Assembly: GCA_002695005.1 (NCBI GenBank)
Contig: NZNT01000029.1
Location: 62,001-126,000 of the forward strand
Source of the DNA: Maritimibacter sp.
Lineage (GTDB): Bacteria; Pseudomonadota; Alphaproteobacteria; Rhodobacterales; Rhodobacteraceae
Length of the DNA stretch: 64,000 nt
Direction of reading: 5' to 3'
Shown here: positions 52,451-60,814 of the stretch, piece after piece
Position numbering within the stretch: the first letter of the stretch is position 1
How the letters are laid out: each line of letters opens with the position of its first letter
Program-made: the position numbers and the translations under genes
Notes under the pieces: model-generated
Told to the model about the DNA's origin: nothing
Database searches by the model: none
The model's input: only the letters and a program-made list of their open reading frames with translations

Positions 52451-55333
52451 TCACCCCGCCTGAACCACCCCCGGCGTCAGCATGTGCCGGATCAGCGCGA
52501 TGGGGTGGGACCTGAGCGTCAGTCGCATCGACACGAAGTCCTCCACCACCTCTTCGCCTTCGCTCATCGCCGGGAACTGCGCCGCCGGCTCCACGATCCC
52601 CTCGCCGTCCAGATCGCCCGCGAACAGCGGCAAGGGCTTCTCCCCGGCGATCGCGCGCGCCTGCCACAGCGCCTCGCGCCGCGACAGGCGCAGCGCGGCA
52701 AAGGCATCCGCCTCGGCCAGCCGCGCCATCAGCCGGGGCGACACCCCCGCGCGCCGCCACACGTCCTCCACGGCCGTATAGCCGTTGCCGCGCGCCGCCG
52801 TGATCCACGTCGCCTCCTCCTCGATCATGCCGCGCAACTGCCGGAACCCCAGCCGCACGGCGAGCTGCCCCTTGCCGTCCGGCTCCAGCACGTTGTCCCA
52901 GTAGCTCGCGTTGATACAGACCGGCCGCACCTCGACCCCGTGGTCGCGCGCGTCCCGCACGATCTGGGCGGGGGCATAGAACCCCATCGGCTGCGAGTTG
53001 AGCAGCGCACAACAAAACACCGCCGGATGGTGACGCTTGATCCACGCGCTCGCATAGACGAGCAGCGCGAAACTCGCCGCATGGCTTTCGGGGAAGCCGT
53101 AGGAGCCGAACCCCTCGATCTGCGAAAAGCACCGCTCGGCAAAGTCGAGGTCATAGCCATTGGCCCGCATCCCCCGGATGAACCGGGTGCGGAAATCGCT
53201 CACGCTCCCATGCTTCTTGAAGGTGGCGAGCGACCGGCGAAGCTGATCGGCCTCCTCCGGCGTGAACCCGGCCCCCGTGATGGCGATCTGCATCGCCTGT
53301 TCTTGGAACAGCGGCACGCCCAGCGTCTTGCCCAGAACCTTGCCCAATTCGTCCGAGGGAAACTCCACCGCCTCCTCGCCGTTGCGCCGCCGGATGAACG
53401 GATGCACCATGTCGCCCTGTATCGGCCCGGGCCGGATGATCGCCACCTGGATCACGAGGTCATAGAAACTGCGCGGCTTCATGCGCGGCAGGAAATTCAT
53501 CTGCGCCCGGCTCTCCACCTGGAACACGCCCAGACTGTCGGCACGGCACAGCATGTCATAGACCGCCGGGTCCTCGGGCGGTAGCGTCGCAAGCGTATGG
53601 TCGATGCCCAGATGGCTCTCCAGCAAGCCGAACGCCTTGCGGATACAGGTCAGCATCCCCAGCGCCAGAACATCGACCTTCAGGATGCCCAGCGCGTCGA
53701 TATCGTCCTTGTCCCAGCAGATGACCGTCCGATCCTCCATCGTCGCGTTCTCGATCGGCACCAGTTCATCCAGCCTGCCCTCCGTAATGATGAACCCGCC
53801 GCCATGCTGGGACAGATGGCGGGGAAACCCCTGTATCTCGTCCACGAGGTCGAGGACCTGACCCAGCTTCGGGTCGTCCGGGTCCAGCCCGATCTCCATC
53901 AGCCGCGCCGCGCGCATCCCGCTCGCCCCCCAGCCCCAGACCTGGCTGGCCATCGAGGCGATGGTATCCTCGCTCAGCCCCATCGCGCGCCCGACCTCGC
54001 GGATCGCCCGCTTGCCGCGATAATGGATGACGGTGGCGCAGAGCCCCGCCCGGTGACGCCCGTAGCGCTCATAGATGTGCTGAATCACCTCCTCGCGCCG
54101 CTCATGCTCGAAATCCACATCGATATCCGGCGGCTCGTCCCGCGCTTCGCTGACAAACCGCTCGAACACCATCGTCCCGATCTCTGGGCTCACGCTCGTC
54201 ACGCCAAGCGCGTAACAAACCACCGAATTCGCCGCCGACCCCCGCCCCTGACACAGGATGCCGCGCGATCGCGCGAAGGCGACGATGTCGTTCACGGTGA
54301 GGAAATAGGGCTCGTAATTCAGCTTTCTGATCAGCGCGAGTTCATGCTCCAGCATCTTCACCACGCGCTCCGGCGCCCCCGCCGGATACCGGTCGCGCAG
54401 CCCCTTGCGCGCCAGCCGTGACAGGCGCGCGCCCGGCGTCTCGCCATTCGCCACCTCCGACGGATACTCGTATCGCAACTCGTCCAGCTGGAACCCCAGC
54501 CGATCCGCGATCTCGCCCGACCGATGGACCGCATCCTCATGCCTGGCAAAGAGCCGCAGCATCTCGGACTCCGAGCGCAGCCGCCGCTCCGCATTCGGCA
54601 GCGCATCGTGGCCCAGCTGCTCCACCCGCACGCCAAGCCGCACCGCCGTCATCACGTCGACCAGCTTGCGCCGCCGCCCGTGGTGCATGATCGGCTCGGC
54701 GCTCGCCACGGTGGGCAGGCCCAGCTCCTCCGCCAGCGCTGCGAGATGGTCGAACCGCACCCGGTCGCGCCCGTCATAGCGCGGCGCCATGACAAGGTGC
54801 ATGTCCGCCCGATACCGGTTCAGCAAAGGCCCGATCAGCTTGCGCGCCGCCGCGCCGGGCGGATGCAGCAAAAGCTCCATCCCGTCCAGCGCCCCGCCCA
54901 GATCACCGAGCCTGAGCAGACAGGACCCCTTCTGCGTGCGCAGCCGCCCGGTGGAAATCAGCCGTGACAGCCGCCCCCAGGCCGCCCGGTCGCGTGGCAG
55001 GGCGGTGATCGCCACGCCTTCGTCCGTCACGATCCGCGCCGCAGGCAGCAGACGCGGCGCATTGTCGATGGGCAGACGCGGCGGCGCGGGCAGATGCGCG
55101 GGCTTCGGCGGGCCGATAATGCCCTGTTCCGCCTCCAGCCGCGCCCGCGCCTCGGCCAGCCGCCCGATCTCGCGCGCCGCCGTATGCGCACGCACGATCC
55201 CGGCGACCGAATTGTGATCGGCCACCGCCAGCGCGCGCATCCCCATCAGCGCGGCCCGGTCCACATATTCCTCCGCATGGCTCCCGCCCGTGAGGAAGGT
55301 GAAATTGGACGTTATGCAAAGCTCCACGAACAT
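52451..55333 (-). CDS. dnaE2: Error-prone DNA polymerase III alpha subunit, C-terminally short
   Basis: A 960-residue translesion polymerase subunit (ImuC). A PHP domain (SNFTFLTGGSHAEEYVDRAA), catalytic blocks GRGSAANSVVCYALGVTSV, PDIDVDFEHERREEVIQHIY (about 402), KVDVLALGMLTCIRKAF and RPGPIQGDMVHPFIRRRNG are intact. It stops just after the HPIALIR segment, where I would expect another ~100 residues with an OB-fold. ATG at 55333. No imuA or imuB is adjacent. A LexA-box-like site lies 14 bp upstream. The polymerase core seems complete. Confidence 0.9.
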   Translation of the reverse strand: MFVELCITSNFTFLTGGSHAEEYVDRAALMGMRALAVADHNSVAGIVRAHTAAREIGRLAEARARLEAEQGIIGPPKPAHLPAPPRLPIDNAPRLLPAARIVTDEGVAITALPRDRAAWGRLSRLISTGRLRTQKGSCLLRLGDLGGALDGMELLLHPPGAAARKLIGPLLNRYRADMHLVMAPRYDGRDRVRFDHLAALAEELGLPTVASAEPIMHHGRRRKLVDVMTAVRLGVRVEQLGHDALPNAERRLRSESEMLRLFARHEDAVHRSGEIADRLGFQLDELRYEYPSEVANGETPGARLSRLARKGLRDRYPAGAPERVVKMLEHELALIRKLNYEPYFLTVNDIVAFARSRGILCQGRGSAANSVVCYALGVTSVSPEIGTMVFERFVSEARDEPPDIDVDFEHERREEVIQHIYERYGRHRAGLCATVIHYRGKRAIREVGRAMGLSEDTIASMASQVWGWGASGMRAARLMEIGLDPDDPKLGQVLDLVDEIQGFPRHLSQHGGGFIITEGRLDELVPIENATMEDRTVICWDKDDIDALGILKVDVLALGMLTCIRKAFGLLESHLGIDHTLATLPPEDPAVYDMLCRADSLGVFQVESRAQMNFLPRMKPRSFYDLVIQVAIIRPGPIQGDMVHPFIRRRNGEEAVEFPSDELGKVLGKTLGVPLFQEQAMQIAITGAGFTPEEADQLRRSLATFKKHGSVSDFRTRFIRGMRANGYDLDFAERCFSQIEGFGSYGFPESHAASFALLVYASAWIKRHHPAVFCCALLNSQPMGFYAPAQIVRDARDHGVEVRPVCINASYWDNVLEPDGKGQLAVRLGFRQLRGMIEEEATWITAARGNGYTAVEDVWRRAGVSPRLMARLAEADAFAALRLSRREALWQARAIAGEKPLPLFAGDLDGEGIVEPAAQFPAMSEGEEVVEDFVSMRLTLRSHPIALIRHMLTPGVVQAG

Positions 55334-55346
55334 GAGTCGCAAGTAT

Positions 55347-55361
55347 ATTCACGTTTTGTTC
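55347..55361 (-). promoter_or_regulatory. LexA-box-like site upstream of dnaE2
   Basis: ATTC-N7-GTTC on the plus strand, one base from the alphaproteobacterial LexA site GTTC-N7-GTTC. Located 14 bp before the dnaE2 ATG, a suitable place for SOS repression of an error-prone polymerase. Confidence 0.5.
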
Positions 55362-55398
55362 TCATGTGGAGTCGAAGCCTGAGCCGCAGACTCACGCC

Positions 55399-55479
55399 TC
55401 TTCTTCGGTCCGAAAATACCTCGGGGAGGTCTGGAGGGGCAGCGCCCCTCCAGCGGGTCGACGCGGGCGCAAGCCCGCG
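55399..55479 (+). repeat. Dispersed intergenic repeat, copy B
   Basis: Lead sequence with TTCTTCGGTCC and AAAATACCTCGGGGAG (55400-55429), a perfect 10-bp hairpin 55431-55440 with 55444-55453 closing AGC, then a second hairpin 55462-55468 with 55473-55479 closing a GCAA tetraloop. It lies between the dnaE2 start and the secreted protein's stop. Confidence 0.8.
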
Positions 55480-55485
55480 GCGAAA

Positions 55486-56052
55486 CTACTCCACCGGCGG
55501 ACAGTCCCCGGCCATACAGGCCTCCATCGCCTCGAAATCGGCCTCCTTTGCGCGGGGGAAAACGTTGGGCGCACAGGCCCCAACGTCGAGATACAGCGCC
55601 GCGCCCCCGGCCTCCTGGCGCAGGAACATCAGCGCATCCTCGGAGGGTTCCGTCACCGCACACCACGGCCCGACACAGCCGATCACCACCACGATGTCGC
55701 GGTCGATCTGCGTCGTGAATCCGTCAGCCGTCAGAACCTCGCCCGACACATGCCCGCTGGTCAGCCATTCCTCGGGGGCGTTTTCGTCGTAATGCTCGGG
55801 CGCGCCCTCTCCGTCGAAGGTGAACGACCCGCGCACCGCGACATATCGCTTCTCGGACGCGTCCAGCGTCTCATAGGCCGTCACGGGGTCATAGCGCAGG
55901 CACGACAGCGCCGCCGCCGGCCCCGGCAGGACCAGCGCGGCCAGTGCCGCGCCTAAAGCTGCGCGCGAAAGCCGTCCATCACGGCGCGATAGATGGCGCG
56001 TTTGAACGGCACGATCCGGTCCACCATCTCGTCGGGGTCGATCCATGTCCAT
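55486..56052 (-). CDS. Small secreted protein, unknown function
   Basis: A 188-residue protein with a hydrophobic stretch ([18 protein letters not shown]) that looks like a signal peptide after a long basic N-terminus. The mature part has six cysteines (for instance [18 protein letters not shown] and MAGDC), suggesting disulfides in the periplasm. I do not recognise the family. The start is uncertain: ATG at 56052 has GGAG 8 bp before it, but this means a 100-bp overlap with rppH; no start codon exists closer to the hydrophobic core in this frame except rare CTG. Confidence 0.6.
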   Translation of the reverse strand: MDMDRPRRDGGPDRAVQTRHLSRRDGRLSRAALGAALAALVLPGPAAALSCLRYDPVTAYETLDASEKRYVAVRGSFTFDGEGAPEHYDENAPEEWLTSGHVSGEVLTADGFTTQIDRDIVVVIGCVGPWCAVTEPSEDALMFLRQEAGGAALYLDVGACAPNVFPRAKEADFEAMEACMAGDCPPVE

Positions 56053-56456
56053 GTGCTGAACTCCGGGTGCTCGGTCGCGATGTCGATCTGGTCATCGCTC
56101 CCCTTGAAACGCATCAGGAACCACCGCTGTTCCTGCCCCCGGAACCTGCCTTTCCAGACCTTGCCGGAGGCCACGAGCTCGTCGGGCAGGTCATAGCGCA
56201 GGGTGTCGGGATGCTCCGCCTCGATCTCGACGAGGTCGGGGCCCACACCGGTCTCTTCCCACAATTCGCGAAGCGCCGCATCCCGCGCCGCCTCGCCCTT
56301 GTCGATCCCGCCCTGCGGCATCTGCCAGGCGGTCGCGTCCGTGCCCAGGTCCTTCGCGTCGATGCGCTGGCCGGCGAACACCTTGCCGTCCGCATTGGCC
56401 AGCACGACACCGACGCAGGGGCGATAGGGCAACGCCGCAATCTCCTCCGGCGTCAT
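55953..56456 (-). CDS. rppH: RNA pyrophosphohydrolase (Nudix)
   Basis: Removes pyrophosphate from the 5' end of RNA and so starts decay. The 167 residues contain [20 protein letters not shown], the Nudix box from [20 protein letters not shown] to [23 protein letters not shown] and QRWFLMRF, with the C-terminal [20 protein letters not shown] typical of RppH/NudH. ATG at 56456 is 7 bp after the ctpA stop. Part of the gpmI-envC-ctpA-rppH chain. Confidence 0.94.
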   Translation of the reverse strand: MTPEEIAALPYRPCVGVVLANADGKVFAGQRIDAKDLGTDATAWQMPQGGIDKGEAARDAALRELWEETGVGPDLVEIEAEHPDTLRYDLPDELVASGKVWKGRFRGQEQRWFLMRFKGSDDQIDIATEHPEFSTWTWIDPDEMVDRIVPFKRAIYRAVMDGFRAQL

Positions 56457-56463
56457 GCCCGGA

Positions 56464-57801
56464 TCACTCCCGCCCGAAGGTGGACAGCCCGTGCAGCAGG
56501 TCCACCGCATAAGAAAGCTGGAAGTCCTCGTCACGCAGTTGCGCGGCTTCTTCGGCTTCTTCCCGCTCCTGTTCAATCTGGCGGATTTCATCCTCGCTCA
56601 AGCTGTCGTTGTTGAGCGAGCCGCGCAGGTCCGCCTCAGTGCGGGGCGGACGACCGTTGGTCTCCTCCTCGTCCTCTGCGGCCGTCGGGCTGGGCTGCGG
56701 TTGTTCGACCACGATGTCGGGCGAGACGCCCAGTGCCTGGATCGAGCGGCCCGAGGGGGTGTAATACCGCGCGGTGGTAAGACGCATCGCACCATCGCCC
56801 CGCAGCGGCATGACGGTCTGCACCGACCCCTTGCCGAAGGACTTGGTGCCCACGACCACACCCCGGTGATGGTCCTGCAACGCGCCAGCCACGATTTCCG
56901 AGGCCGAGGCCGAACCGCCGTTGATCAGCACGACGAGCGGCTTGCCCTCGGTGATGTCGCCCGGCTGGGCATTCACGCGATCGGACTCTTCCGGGTCACG
57001 GCCCCGGGTCGACACGATCTCGCCGCCTTCGAGGAAGGCATCCGACACCGCGATCGCCTGTTTCAACAAACCGCCGGGGTTGTTGCGCAGGTCGAGCACG
57101 ACGCCCTCGACATTGTCGAGCCCGCCCATTTCCTCAACCACTTCCGAGAACCCTTCGGTCACGTTCGGATAGGTCTGGTCATTGAAAGTGGTGATCCGGA
57201 TCACGACGGCCTCGCCCTGCTGGCGCACCGTGGCGGCGGTCAGCTTGATCGTGTCGCGGATGATCGAAATGTCGAACGGCTCATCCTCGCCTTCGCGCAC
57301 GATGGTCACGATGATCTCGGACCCGATGGGGCCGCGCATCAGGTCGACCGCCTCGTCCAGCGTCAGACCCAGAAGGCTCTCACCATCCACATGGGTGATG
57401 AAGTCGCCGGCCAGAACGCCGGCCTGATCGGCGGGCGTGTCGTCCATCGGCGACACGACTTTCACGAACCCTTCTTCCTGCGTCACCTCGATCCCGAGAC
57501 CACCGAAAGAGCCGCGCGTCTGCACCCGCATCGCGTCGGCATCTTCGGGCGGCAGGTAGGAACTGTGCGGATCGAGCGACGAGAGCATCCCGTTGATGGC
57601 GGCCTCGATCAGCTCCGATTCCTCGACCTCTTCGACGTATTGCGCGCGGATGCGTTCGAAAACATCCCCGAACAGATCGAGCTGCTGGTACACGGTCGTG
57701 GAGCGGCCCTCATCCTGTGCAAGCAGCGGACCGGCGACCTGCGTCGTCAGGACCGCCCCCGCCAGCGTGCCGCCGATGGCTGCCATCAGAAATTTCTTCA
57801 T
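56464..57801 (-). CDS. ctpA: Carboxy-terminal processing protease, S41A family
   Basis: A 445-residue periplasmic serine protease. Signal peptide [23 protein letters not shown] domain about residues 90-165 ([39 protein letters not shown]); catalytic Ser in [18 protein letters not shown] and Lys in [16 protein letters not shown]. The acidic C-terminal tail ([20 protein letters not shown]) is probably a coiled coil. ATG at 57801 is 46 bp after the envC stop. Substrates are likely cell-wall hydrolases or lipoproteins. Confidence 0.95.
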   Translation of the reverse strand: MKKFLMAAIGGTLAGAVLTTQVAGPLLAQDEGRSTTVYQQLDLFGDVFERIRAQYVEEVEESELIEAAINGMLSSLDPHSSYLPPEDADAMRVQTRGSFGGLGIEVTQEEGFVKVVSPMDDTPADQAGVLAGDFITHVDGESLLGLTLDEAVDLMRGPIGSEIIVTIVREGEDEPFDISIIRDTIKLTAATVRQQGEAVVIRITTFNDQTYPNVTEGFSEVVEEMGGLDNVEGVVLDLRNNPGGLLKQAIAVSDAFLEGGEIVSTRGRDPEESDRVNAQPGDITEGKPLVVLINGGSASASEIVAGALQDHHRGVVVGTKSFGKGSVQTVMPLRGDGAMRLTTARYYTPSGRSIQALGVSPDIVVEQPQPSPTAAEDEEETNGRPPRTEADLRGSLNNDSLSEDEIRQIEQEREEAEEAAQLRDEDFQLSYAVDLLHGLSTFGRE

Positions 57802-57847
57802 CTCGTCTGCTCTCTTTCGTGTCTTTGTGGGTCCGCGCGAGCGCGAG

Positions 57848-58990
57848 TCAGTCCCCGGATACAGCAAACCACTCCGCCGGGTCCACAGGCTCCCCCTCGT
57901 GACGCAGTTCCAGATACAACGTCTGGTTCGCTTCTGCGCCACTGGCGGGGTCGTTGGAAATCAAAAACGCTTGAGGGTCCGAAGGCGCAGCCCCGCCCAT
58001 GAGGCCGATGGGCGCCCCTCTCGGCAGAACCTCGCCCACCTCGCCAAAAAGCTGCCCAAGGCCCGCAAACACCAACAGGTAATCCTCCCCCGGCTCCACG
58101 ATGGCCACCTGGCCGTAGTCGAGAAGCGGGCCGAGATACCGAATGGTAGCGGGCCACGGAAGCGTGACGAGGGTGAGAGGACGGGTCGCGATCACCCAGC
58201 CGGGCCGGCGCACACCCGCCGCGTCCGCCTCATCCATACGCCGGATGATCCGGCCCAGAACGGGAAGCTCCAGCGTGCCCTGCGCATCCGTGAAATCCGG
58301 GTTGGCGATGGAGACGCTGGTGTCCTCGATGGTCGCCGACATCAACCCCGAGGCGAAACTTTCAAGCGTGTCGGCTGTGGCGATGAGGTTCTCCATCGCC
58401 TCCTGATCGGTCGTGAACCGGCGCGGCAGGTCGGTTCGGTTGGACACCGCCTGACTCAACTCCGTTCGCGCGCGCTGGGCGCCCGTCAGACCCGACTCCA
58501 GCGTATCGACAGCGGATTCCTGAAGCGCGCGAAGGAGGGCCACCTCCTGCAATGCCGCCCGCAGCCGCCTCGCCTCGGCACTCAGCGCAGGCGTCACCTC
58601 GGACAGGATCATGCCCGTGCGCGCCGTGCCCACGGGCCCTTGAGGATGAAGAAGAAGATGCGGCTCCGGTGCCGCCTCGATGGCCTGCAACACACCCAGA
58701 AGCTGCGCGAGCCGCTCGTTTTCCGCCCGGAACCCCCCGTCGATGGCCGCCTCGCGCACCCGCGCCTGCCGCAGCCCCTCGCGCAGGGCCGCCAGCCCGG
58801 CCTCATAGGCCTGCACGGTCTGGGTCAACGCCGCGACCCGGTCCCCGGCCCCGTCGGCCGCATCCAGCGCACCGGACGCCTCTTCGAGCAGGGCCATCGC
58901 CTGACGGGCACTCTGCGTCGGGTCGGACTGCGCCCGGGCGGGACCGGCGACGGCCACGAACGCGGCGAAAAGAAGCGCGGCCCGTCTCAC
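57848..58990 (-). CDS. envC: EnvC-type murein hydrolase activator with degenerate LytM domain
   Basis: A 380-residue periplasmic protein that is predicted to activate cell-wall amidases at division. A signal peptide (RRAALLFAAFVAVAGPARAQ) leads into a long Gln/Glu/Ala/Leu coiled coil (about 25-250). The C-terminal LytM domain ends in LYLELRHEGEPVDPAEWF, but the zinc residues HxxxD and HxH of active M23 peptidases are absent, as in EnvC. GTG at 58990 overlaps the gpmI stop (GTGA). Next gene is ctpA. Confidence 0.88.
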   Translation of the reverse strand: MRRAALLFAAFVAVAGPARAQSDPTQSARQAMALLEEASGALDAADGAGDRVAALTQTVQAYEAGLAALREGLRQARVREAAIDGGFRAENERLAQLLGVLQAIEAAPEPHLLLHPQGPVGTARTGMILSEVTPALSAEARRLRAALQEVALLRALQESAVDTLESGLTGAQRARTELSQAVSNRTDLPRRFTTDQEAMENLIATADTLESFASGLMSATIEDTSVSIANPDFTDAQGTLELPVLGRIIRRMDEADAAGVRRPGWVIATRPLTLVTLPWPATIRYLGPLLDYGQVAIVEPGEDYLLVFAGLGQLFGEVGEVLPRGAPIGLMGGAAPSDPQAFLISNDPASGAEANQTLYLELRHEGEPVDPAEWFAVSGD

Positions 58991-60507
58991 CGAACGATCA
59001 GGCTCTCGCCCGTCATTTCCGCGGGCTTCTCGATCTCCATGAGGTCGAGCAGACTGGGCGCGAGATCGGCGAGCCGCCCCGACCGGATCGTCGCCCCCTC
59101 CGGTCCGTTGAACAGCGCGACCGGCACCGGATTGGTCGTATGTGCCGTATGCGGGCCGCCCGTCTCCGGGTCGATCATCATCTCGCAATTGCCGTGGTCG
59201 GCGGTCACGATCATTGCCCCGCCTTCCTGCTTGAGGGCGATCATCGCCTCGATCACCTGCTCGTCCACCGCCTCGACGGCCGCGATGGCCGCCTCCAGAT
59301 CGCCGGTATGGCCGACCATGTCGGGATTGGCGAAATTCACGACGATCAGGTCGTATTTCTCGTGAATGGCCTTCACCAGTTCCCGCCCGACCTCGGGCGC
59401 GCTCATCTCGGGCTGAAGGTCATAGGTCGCGACCTTGGGCGATTGCGCCATGTAGCGCACCTCGCCCTCCTCCGGGTCTTCCTTGCCGCCGTTAAGGAAG
59501 AAAGTGACATGGGGATATTTTTCGGTCTCGGCCAGCCGGAACTGCCGCTTGCCCTGCTGCGCGACCCAGGCGCCCAGCGTGTTCACGATATCCTCGCTCG
59601 GAAACACGGTGGTCATGTAGTCGTTGTGCGCCTTGGAATACTCGACCATGCCCAGAAGCGCGGCCAGCTTGGGCCGCGCACCCGCGTCGAACTCGGCAAA
59701 TCCCGGCTCCCCGATGGCGCGCAGGATCTCGCGCGCCCGGTCGGCCCGGAAATTGACGAAAAACACGCCGTCCCCGTCATGGATGCCGGTATGGCCCTCG
59801 ATCACGGTGGGCTGGATGAATTCGTCCGTTTCGCCCCGGTCATAACCCGCGGCAATCGCGGCATCGGCGCTGTCCGCCGTTTCGCCCATGCCCTTGACCA
59901 CCGCGTCATAGGCGCGGCTCACCCGCTCCCACCGATTGTCGCGGTCCATCGCGAAATACCGGCCCGACACGCTCGCGACCTGCACACCTTCCGGCAGATT
60001 GTCCACGAAGCGGGCGACCTGTTCCCGCGCCGACTTGGGCGCCACGTCGCGTCCGTCGGTGATGACGTGCACGCAAACCGGCAGCCCCGCCTGCCGCAAC
60101 GCCTGCGCCGCCGCGACGATGTGATCCTGATGGGCATGCACCCCACCGGGCGAGGTGAGCCCCACAAGATGCGCCGTCCCGCCCGAACCTTTCATGTCGT
60201 CGATGAACGCCATCAGCGCCGCATTCTGAAAGAACGACCGGTCCTCGATAGCCAGGTCGATCTGGCCCAGATCCATCGCCACCACGCGCCCGGCCCCGAT
60301 GTTGGTATGCCCCACCTCGGAATTGCCCATCTGCCCGGCCGGCAGTCCTGCGTCATTGCCATGGGTGACGAGCGTCGCATTCGGACAGATCATCATCAGC
60401 TCGTCGAAGGCGGGCGTCTCGGCCTGGGCGACAGCATTGCCCGCGCTCTCCACACGCAGCCCCCAGCCATCGAGGATGCACAATACGATGGGTTTCGGGG
60501 TGGTCAT
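58987..60507 (-). CDS. gpmI: 2,3-bisphosphoglycerate-independent phosphoglycerate mutase
   Basis: Interconverts 3- and 2-phosphoglycerate with two manganese ions. The 506 residues include KPIVLCILDGWGL at the start, GNSEVGHTNIGAGRVVAMDL with the phosphorylated Ser, HVITDGRDVAPKSAREQVAR and the metal-binding NFANPDMVGHTGDLEAAIAA and IVTADHGNCEMM. ATG at 60507. First of the gpmI-envC-ctpA-rppH chain; a dispersed repeat lies upstream. Confidence 0.95.
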   Translation of the reverse strand: MTTPKPIVLCILDGWGLRVESAGNAVAQAETPAFDELMMICPNATLVTHGNDAGLPAGQMGNSEVGHTNIGAGRVVAMDLGQIDLAIEDRSFFQNAALMAFIDDMKGSGGTAHLVGLTSPGGVHAHQDHIVAAAQALRQAGLPVCVHVITDGRDVAPKSAREQVARFVDNLPEGVQVASVSGRYFAMDRDNRWERVSRAYDAVVKGMGETADSADAAIAAGYDRGETDEFIQPTVIEGHTGIHDGDGVFFVNFRADRAREILRAIGEPGFAEFDAGARPKLAALLGMVEYSKAHNDYMTTVFPSEDIVNTLGAWVAQQGKRQFRLAETEKYPHVTFFLNGGKEDPEEGEVRYMAQSPKVATYDLQPEMSAPEVGRELVKAIHEKYDLIVVNFANPDMVGHTGDLEAAIAAVEAVDEQVIEAMIALKQEGGAMIVTADHGNCEMMIDPETGGPHTAHTTNPVPVALFNGPEGATIRSGRLADLAPSLLDLMEIEKPAEMTGESLIVR

Positions 60508-60805
60508 GTCTGCCTCGCTCTTGCCTGTTTCCGTTCTAGGAGGTGACGGGCGCGAGAGCAATGCAGGAGGGCTTTCGTATGGGCTTGCGCCCTCCCGGGG
60601 TATTTCTGGACCAGAGAAGGGACACGTTCACCATCGATTAAGGTTAACGCGCTACCCTCGGGTCACGGTACAGGCTGAGGAGCCGATGGCCGTGACCGGA
60701 GAAGCCCCCTGCGCCCGGCGCAGGGGGTGGACCCCGCCCCCTGCTTCTCTGGTCCAAAAATACCTCGGGGGAGTCGCGCTTCAGCGCGACCGGGGCAGCG
60801 CCCCC
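60508..60805. other. 298-bp interval between gpmI and kefB with two repeat copies
   Basis: No gene is supported. It holds copy C and copy D of the dispersed repeat facing each other, and between them an inverted repeat at 60661-60697 (GGTCACGG with CCGTGACC, plus an inner GGCT/AGCC stem). The gpmI promoter is probably in the 60,600-60,660 part, which has an AT-richer stretch near 60,630. Confidence 0.6.
60566..60620 (-). repeat. Dispersed intergenic repeat, copy C
   Basis: Inverse orientation. On the minus strand the lead CTTCTCTGGTCCAGAAATACC is followed by a hairpin formed by 60589-60595 with 60566-60572, with a GGGC-TTGC-GCCC alternative inside. It lies 59 bp upstream of the gpmI start. 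Confidence 0.75.
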
Positions 60806-60814
60806 TCAACCCCG
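60721..60814 (+). repeat. Dispersed intergenic repeat, copy D
   Basis: Preceded by a 7-bp hairpin (60721-60727 with 60737-60743). The lead CTTCTCTGGTCC with AAAATACCTCGGGGGAG occupies 60744-60773; two hairpins follow, an 8-bp stem within 60773-60790 and GGGGC-AGC-GCCCC around 60792-60804. Its end touches the kefB stop. Confidence 0.8.
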
